Made by a program: the position numbers and the translations under genes
Assembly (NCBI RefSeq): GCF_001280205.1
Contig: NZ_CP012573.1
Coordinates: 2,542,001-2,606,000 of the forward strand
Source: Clavibacter capsici
GTDB lineage: Bacteria > Actinomycetota > Actinomycetes > Actinomycetales > Microbacteriaceae
DNA: 64,000 nt
Direction: 5' to 3'
Part shown: positions 59,305 through 64,000 of the stretch, one piece after another
Layout: each line of letters opens with the position of its first letter
Position numbering within the stretch: position 1 is the first letter of the stretch
Notes under the pieces: generated by a model
Databases searched by the model: none
What the model was told of the DNA's origin: nothing
Seen by the model: the letters and a program-made list of their open reading frames with translations, nothing else

Positions 59305-60552
59305 TCAGCCCGTGAGGGTCAGCACCACGAGCGCGACGTTCAGCACCACCACGAGCGACACCGCGACCCACGCCGCGATGCGCGTGAGCGGCCGGTCGAC
59401 GTGGTCGCCCATCACGCGGCGGTCACCCGTGAGGCGGATGAGCGGCACGAGCGCGAACGGGATCCCGAGGCTCAGCACCACCTGGCTCACGACGAGCGCC
59501 GTGGTCGGGTCGACGCCGACGGCGAGGATCGCGAGCGCGGGGATGAGCGTCACCACGCGCCGCGCGAGCAGCGGCACCCGCACGTGCAGCAGCCCGCCCA
59601 TGATCGCCGCGCCCGCGTAGGCGCCCACGGACGTGGACGCGAGGCCCGACGCCAGCAGCCCGACCGCGAACACCACGCCGACGACCGGCCCGAGCGACGC
59701 CGTGATGGCCGCGTGCGCGCCCTCGATGGAGTCGGTGCCGGGCACGCCGCCGAGGCTGGCGGCCGCGATGAGGAGCATGGAGATGTTGACGGCGCCGGCC
59801 ACGGCGAGCGCCGTGACCACGTCCCAGCGCGTCGCGCGGAGCAGCCGCCGGAGCGCGCCGTCGTCCGTCTGCACGCCGTGCCGGTCGCGGCTGAGCGACG
59901 AGTGCAGGTAGACGGCGTGCGGCATCACGGTCGCGCCGAGCATGCTCGCGGCGAGCAGCACGCTGTCCGGCCCCGCGAAGCGCGGCACCAGGCCGCCCGC
60001 GATCCCCGACGCCGACAGCGGGCTCACGACGAGGCCCGTGAGGAAGCCGACGGTGATCACGAGGAGCAGCGCGCCGATCACGAGCTCGAACGGGCGCTGC
60101 CCGTGCCGCGACTGCACGGCGAGCAGGCCGATGGAGACGAGGCCGACGATCACGCCGCCCGCGACCAGCGGGATCCCGAACAGGAGGTGCAGCGCGATGG
60201 CCCCGCCGATGACCTCCGCGAGGTCGGTGGCCGCGGCGATGAGCTCCGCCTGGATCCAGAACGCGCGGCGACGGCCGGTCGGCAGCCGCTGGCCGAGCAG
60301 CTCCGGGAGGCTGCGGCCCGTCACGAGCCCGAGCTTCGCCGACTGGTACTGCACGAGCACGGCGATGGCGTTCGCGGCGACGAGCACCCACACCAGCAGG
60401 TAGCCGTAGCGGGCGCCCGCGGTGAGGTTGGCGGCGACGTTGCCCGGATCCACGTACGCGATGGCCGCGACGAACGCCGGCCCGAGCAGGAGCACGAGCC
60501 GCGGCCCCGTGACGGGCCGGCGCGCGCGGCGCTCGGGGGCGGTGCGGGTCAT
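59305..60552 (-). CDS. mntH: Manganese transporter MntH, Nramp family
   Basis: A 415-residue Nramp proton-coupled Mn2+ importer with 11 predicted helices. Helix 1 has the metal-binding DPGN (35-38) and helix 6 MPHAVYLH (near 215), as in active Nramp proteins. Its promoter carries TGTTAGCC-GA-GGCTAACA at 60572-60589, 20 bases upstream of the start, so MntR should repress it when Mn is sufficient. Confidence 0.95.
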   Translation of the reverse strand: MTRTAPERRARRPVTGPRLVLLLGPAFVAAIAYVDPGNVAANLTAGARYGYLLVWVLVAANAIAVLVQYQSAKLGLVTGRSLPELLGQRLPTGRRRAFWIQAELIAAATDLAEVIGGAIALHLLFGIPLVAGGVIVGLVSIGLLAVQSRHGQRPFELVIGALLLVITVGFLTGLVVSPLSASGIAGGLVPRFAGPDSVLLAASMLGATVMPHAVYLHSSLSRDRHGVQTDDGALRRLLRATRWDVVTALAVAGAVNISMLLIAAASLGGVPGTDSIEGAHAAITASLGPVVGVVFAVGLLASGLASTSVGAYAGAAIMGGLLHVRVPLLARRVVTLIPALAILAVGVDPTTALVVSQVVLSLGIPFALVPLIRLTGDRRVMGDHVDRPLTRIAAWVAVSLVVVLNVALVVLTLTG

Positions 60553-60571
60553 GGCGGCCTCTCCGTCGAAG

Positions 60572-60589
60572 TGTTAGCCGAGGCTAACA
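60572..60589. promoter_or_regulatory. MntR operator before mntH
   Basis: A perfect 8-bp inverted repeat TGTTAGCC/GGCTAACA with a 2-base centre, resembling actinobacterial DtxR/MntR sites (TTAG...CTAA). It lies 20 bases before the mntH ATG, where repressor would block polymerase. Confidence 0.85.
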
Positions 60590-60605
60590 TCCGTTCGCGC
60601 ACACG

Positions 60606-60641
60606 CGGAAGGGCCCGTCCGGGATCGGACGGGCCCTTCCG
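60606..60641 (-). terminator. Terminator hairpin after the HAD-phosphatase gene
   Basis: A perfect 16-bp stem (60606-60621 with 60626-60641) with loop ggat, between the HAD gene stop and the mntH promoter. Confidence 0.85.
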
Positions 60642-60676
60642 GTCATGCGGCGAGCGCGGCGGCTGATCCGCGCGGA

Positions 60677-61606
60677 TCAGCTCGCGGAGCGCCCCGGCGC
60701 CAGGAACGCGGAGTCGTCCTCGGCCTCGCCGCGCACGATGCGCACCCACTGCGCGAGGAGCGCCGCGCCCGCCTCGTCGTGGATCAGGTCGCCGGCGGTG
60801 AGCACGTCGTACGGCGTCGCGGGGATCCCGTCGGCCGGCCGCACGTCGACGTGCGCGACCTCGTGGCCGTTCTCGTGCAGCCAGCGCGCCATCGCGTAGT
60901 CGGTGCGCGAGTCGCCGACCGTGCGCCAGCGCAGCGGCAGCGGCCCGCTGTCGGCGAGGAGCTCCAGCGCGCGGGCGGCGCCGAGGTCCTTGCCGAGGCG
61001 GACGGACTCGATGTCGGTGGAGATGATCGTGGGGTCCACACGCACCTGCACCTCGCCGCGCGCGTCCGGCACCTCGACGCCCTCGAGCACCGAGCCGAGC
61101 CCGCGCGCGGCGAGCATCTCGACCGCGAGCGCATCGAGGTCGGGCTGCACGGCGAGGTAGTCGGCGGAGGCGACGCTCGTGAGCTGCTCGAGCGAGACCA
61201 TCGCGTGCTTGGTCGTGTCGAAGAACATCCAGTCCGCGAAGCGCTCGGCGACGAGGCGCTCCATGTCGCGCATGAACGCCTCGGGCAGCGCGAGCGACCG
61301 GTCGACGTGCACCTCCCCCGCGCCCTCGGGCGTGATGGAGAACCACGACGCGCCCTTCTCGCACACGGCGTGCACGCGCGCGCCTTCGGGCAGGCCGGCG
61401 TCGAGCAGCGGGCCGACGACCTGCGCGCGGATGAACGCGTCCGAGCGCCCCGTGTTGAAGACGACGGGCACGCCCGCGGCGGCCAGCTCCACGAGGTCGG
61501 CGGCGATGCTCGGGATGGCGAGGGTGCGGGTGATCGGGCTGGCGATGGGGCCGTCGACGTCGAGGAGGAGGCCGAGGGGCGCGGGGGTCGTGGTCACGGC
61601 ACCCAT
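60677..61606 (-). CDS. HAD-superfamily phosphatase
   Basis: A 309-residue phosphatase-like protein. LLLDVDGPI (about 13-21) is motif I with the nucleophile Asp; VFNTGRSD (about 49-56) carries motif II-like Thr; GKDLGAARALELL carries the motif III Lys; VGDSRTDYAM is motif IV. A cap domain lies between. It resembles Cof-type sugar-phosphate phosphatases, but the substrate is unknown. No clear leaderless hexamer precedes ATG 61606. The MFS gene ends 49 bases upstream. Confidence 0.85.
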   Translation of the reverse strand: MGAVTTTPAPLGLLLDVDGPIASPITRTLAIPSIAADLVELAAAGVPVVFNTGRSDAFIRAQVVGPLLDAGLPEGARVHAVCEKGASWFSITPEGAGEVHVDRSLALPEAFMRDMERLVAERFADWMFFDTTKHAMVSLEQLTSVASADYLAVQPDLDALAVEMLAARGLGSVLEGVEVPDARGEVQVRVDPTIISTDIESVRLGKDLGAARALELLADSGPLPLRWRTVGDSRTDYAMARWLHENGHEVAHVDVRPADGIPATPYDVLTAGDLIHDEAGAALLAQWVRIVRGEAEDDSAFLAPGRSAS

Positions 61607-61655
61607 CCTCGCGCAGGCGGCGGGCGCCCAGGTGCGGATGGGGATGCCGCAGGCC

Positions 61656-62969
61656 TCAGGCGGCGGAGCGCCGGGCGGTCGCGCGTCCCCGGGCGGCCCG
61701 GCCCGCGGATCCGACGACGAGCACGGCCGACACCGCCAGCACGACGAGGTACGCGCCCGGCAGCGACGCGATGCCGAGCCCGTCGAGCAGCGCGCCGCCC
61801 ACGAGGGCGCCGCCGCCGATCCCGACGTTGAACGCGGTCGTGTAGAAGGAGCTCGCGGTGTCGCGGAACGACGGGTGCGCCGCGTGCAGCATGCGCGTCT
61901 GGAGGAGGGACGGGATCGCGCCGAACGCGAGGCCCCAGAGGAGGAAGCCGGGGATCGCGACCGCCCAGAGGCCCGGCACGAGCGCGAGCGAGCTGACCCC
62001 GAGCGCCGCCGCCGCGAGGCCCGTCAGCACGCCGAGCTGGGGCCGACTCGCGAACACGGTGCCGGCGAGCAGGAGCCCGAGGGCCCCGGCGATGCCGTAG
62101 CCGAAGAGCATGGCGCTGAGCTGCTCCGGCGGGATCCCCATCACGCGCGTGACGAACGGGTCGACGTACGTGTAGAAGCCGTACTGGCCGATCATGATCA
62201 CCATCGCGGTGAGGCAGACGAACAGCACGCCGCCGACGCCCTGGCCGGCCATGCGCTGCCGGATCCCGACGCGGCCGCCGCCGGGCGCACCGGCCGGCGC
62301 CTCCCGCTCGGGGCGGCCGACCGCGGGCAGGAAGCGCCAGACGAGCACGATCCCGAGGAGCGTGAGCACGCCGATCCCCGCGAACGCCGCGCGCCAGCCG
62401 AACGCCTGCCCGGCCGCGGTGCCCACGGGCACGCCCAGCACGAACGCGAGGCTGCCGCCGCCGACCGTGAGCGCCACGGCCCGGCCGATCAGCGCGGGCG
62501 GCACGAGGTGCGCCGAGTACGCGCCGACGACCGCCCAGAACAGGCCGTGCGCGAGCCCGCCGAGCACGCGCGTCGCGATGACGAGCTCGAACGTGGGGGC
62601 GAGCGCGGTCAGCAGGTTGCTCGTCGCGAAGACCGCGAGGACCACGAGGAGCAGCGCGTGCCGCGGCACCCGGCGGGTGAGGGCCGCGAGCGGCGCGCTG
62701 GAGAGCACCACGGCGACCGCGAACACCGAGACGAGGAGGCCGACGCGCGACTCGTCCACGCGGAGGTCGCCGCTCATCTCGCTGAGGAGGCCGGTGGGCA
62801 GCGTCTCGCTCGTGACGCTGAGGAAGACGCACGCCGCGAGCGTGAGGATGCCGACCCAGGGGAAGCGGAAGGCGGGGTCCGCCGGGTCGTGCGGCGGCAC
62901 CGGCGAGCGCCGTCCGCCGTGGGCGGCGCGGTCCGGATCGGGCAGGAATATGGGGGAGGTGTTCGTCAT
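61656..62969 (-). CDS. MFS transporter, DHA1-like
   Basis: A 437-residue transporter with 12 predicted helices and a Pro/Arg-rich N terminus of ~40 residues. The segment ATRVLGGLAHGLFWAVVGAY (helix 4) and the loop motif LAALTRRVPRHALL are typical of DHA1 efflux pumps or sugar-efflux/AraJ-like exporters. Start ATG 62969 is used; the longer frame (to 63215) crosses the divergent purU gene. Substrate unknown. Confidence 0.86.
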   Translation of the reverse strand: MTNTSPIFLPDPDRAAHGGRRSPVPPHDPADPAFRFPWVGILTLAACVFLSVTSETLPTGLLSEMSGDLRVDESRVGLLVSVFAVAVVLSSAPLAALTRRVPRHALLLVVLAVFATSNLLTALAPTFELVIATRVLGGLAHGLFWAVVGAYSAHLVPPALIGRAVALTVGGGSLAFVLGVPVGTAAGQAFGWRAAFAGIGVLTLLGIVLVWRFLPAVGRPEREAPAGAPGGGRVGIRQRMAGQGVGGVLFVCLTAMVIMIGQYGFYTYVDPFVTRVMGIPPEQLSAMLFGYGIAGALGLLLAGTVFASRPQLGVLTGLAAAALGVSSLALVPGLWAVAIPGFLLWGLAFGAIPSLLQTRMLHAAHPSFRDTASSFYTTAFNVGIGGGALVGGALLDGLGIASLPGAYLVVLAVSAVLVVGSAGRAARGRATARRSAA

Positions 62970-63048
62970 GGGGCACCCACAGGACGTCGACGGCGGGAGG
63001 ACTCCCGGGGCCGGCGGGATCCGCGCAGCCAGGCAATAGCCTAGACGG

Positions 63049-63921
63049 ATGACCGACCAGGCCACCCGCGCGCAGCCGCCGCACCGCGTCCTCAGCTTCT
63101 CCTGCGACGACCGTCCGGGGATCGTGCACGCCATCGCCGGCGCGATCGTCGAGGCCGGCGGCGACATCACGGAGTCGCAGCAGTTCTCGAGCGCCGACAC
63201 CGGCCGGTTCTTCATGCGGCTCCAGATCCAGAGCGCCGCCGACGACGACCGCCTGGCCGAGTCGCTCGCTGCCGTCGTCGAGCGCTACGACGCGACCTGG
63301 CACCTCGACGAGGTGGGCCGGCCGCTGCGCACGCTCGTGCTGGGATCCACCGCCGAGCACTGCGTGAACGACCTGCTGTTCCGGCAGCGCGCGGGGCAGC
63401 TGCCCGTCGAGATCCCGCTCGTGCTCAGCAACCACGGGAAGCTCGCCGACCTCGCCGGCTTCTACGGGGTGCCGTTCGAGCACGTGCCCGTCACCGACGA
63501 CGCGTCGAAGCGGGCGTTCGAGGAGCGCGTGATCCGCGCGGTCGAGGAGCACGACGTCGAGCTGGTGGTGCTGGCGCGCTACATGCAGATCCTCTCCCCC
63601 GAGCTGTGCGCGCGCCTCAGCGGCCGGATCATCAACATCCACCATTCCTTCCTCCCCGGCTTCAAGGGCGCGAACCCCTACAAGCAGGCGCACGCGCGCG
63701 GCGTGAAGCTCATCGGCGCGACCGCGCACTTCGTCACGAGCGACCTCGACGAGGGCCCGATCGTGGAGCAGAACGTCGTCCGCGTGGACCACTCGCGCAG
63801 CGCCCGCGAGCTCATGGCCATCGGCCAGGACGAGGAGTCGCGCACCCTCACGCAGGCCGTGCGCTGGTTCGCGGAGCACCGCGTGCTGCTCGACGGCGCG
63901 CGCACCATCATCTTCCGCTGA
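63049..63921 (+). CDS. purU: Formyltetrahydrofolate deformylase
   Basis: A 290-residue enzyme that hydrolyses 10-formyl-THF to THF and formate, balancing the one-carbon pool. An N-terminal ACT domain (about 12-90; CDDRPGIVHAIAGAI) is the regulatory part, sensing methionine or glycine in characterised homologues. The formyltransferase domain has HHSFLPGFKGANPYKQA (about 201-217) and the catalytic Asp in SDLDEGPIVEQ. TAGCCT at 63037-63042 ends six bases before the ATG, suggesting a leaderless mRNA. Functionally linked to folD-glyA. Confidence 0.95.
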   Translation: MTDQATRAQPPHRVLSFSCDDRPGIVHAIAGAIVEAGGDITESQQFSSADTGRFFMRLQIQSAADDDRLAESLAAVVERYDATWHLDEVGRPLRTLVLGSTAEHCVNDLLFRQRAGQLPVEIPLVLSNHGKLADLAGFYGVPFEHVPVTDDASKRAFEERVIRAVEEHDVELVVLARYMQILSPELCARLSGRIINIHHSFLPGFKGANPYKQAHARGVKLIGATAHFVTSDLDEGPIVEQNVVRVDHSRSARELMAIGQDEESRTLTQAVRWFAEHRVLLDGARTIIFR

Positions 63922-63951
63922 GGCATACGCCCGGTCGGCTTCGGGCATGCG

Positions 63952-63985
63952 AGAGGGGCGGGCGCCTCCCGGCACCCGCCCCTCT
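63952..63985. terminator. Terminator hairpin after purU
   Basis: An 11-bp stem AGAGGGGCGGG/CCCGCCCCTCT (63952-63962 with 63975-63985) with a 12-base loop. Confidence 0.7.
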
Positions 63986-64000
63986 GCGGTGGTCCTGCGT

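Overview
The window is GC-rich actinobacterial chromosome of ordinary core content. The combination of CarD, RegX3/SenX3, GlnR-MshD, a CIRCE-controlled GroEL, a WXG100 protein, DUF3263/LytR_C and XPB-type helicase genes points to the Microbacteriaceae, most likely Clavibacter or a close relative. That taxonomic call rests on recalled family content, not on a database search. I see no insertion sequence, prophage, CRISPR array or attachment site.

Layout. 1-7.3 kb: cold-shock protein, a frameshifted helicase-associated gene next to an XPB-like helicase, a PhoP-like two-component pair and a WXG100 protein. 7.4-12.8 kb: GroEL behind two CIRCE operators, CspA, LytR_C and DUF3263 proteins, MsrB with a nitroreductase, tRNA-Thr and a membrane-anchored DsbA-like protein. 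13-24.4 kb: shared sugar-ABC ATPase, DUF4032 protein, RlmB-CysS, IspDF fusion, CarD, a lipoprotein candidate, RegX3-SenX3, PhoU and GpmA. 24.5-30.2 kb: methyltransferase, FUSC-YgfZ-nitrobindin cluster, two small membrane proteins, GlnR-MshD. 30.2-37.9 kb: a phosphate block of polyphosphate kinase, a MutT1-like fusion and pstSCAB, with PHO-box-like 11-bp direct repeats before ppk and pstS. 37.9-45 kb: SigK/RskA, tRNA-Lys, unknown proteins and two secreted proteins (a beta-helix protein and an Excalibur protein). 44.6-50.3 kb: Leloir galactose genes (galM-deoR divergent from galT-galK), an acetyltransferase and a gamma-carbonic-anhydrase-like protein. 50.4-64 kb: FolD-GlyA, a degenerate amylosucrase-like protein, a LysR/MFS pair, an aldo-keto reductase, MntR with MntH and its operator, a HAD phosphatase, an MFS exporter and PurU.

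Two circuits can be read directly from DNA. In the phosphate circuit, SenX3-RegX3 and PhoU lie about 10 kb from ppk and pstSCAB, whose promoters carry matching 11-bp direct repeats at the same distance from the -10 element. In the manganese circuit, MntR (with Mn-type ligands) lies beside mntH, and an 18-bp palindrome sits just before the mntH start. Many single genes look leaderless: a TANNNT-type hexamer ends 6-7 bases before the start codon. I used this rule, together with Shine-Dalgarno sequences, to choose starts.

The less ordinary items are the degenerate amylosucrase-like protein, a structured leader before glyA, repeats in the Excalibur protein, a long antisense overlap between an acetyltransferase and the beta-helix gene, and the frameshift at about 1.16 kb. 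I did not find a convincing new multigene system.
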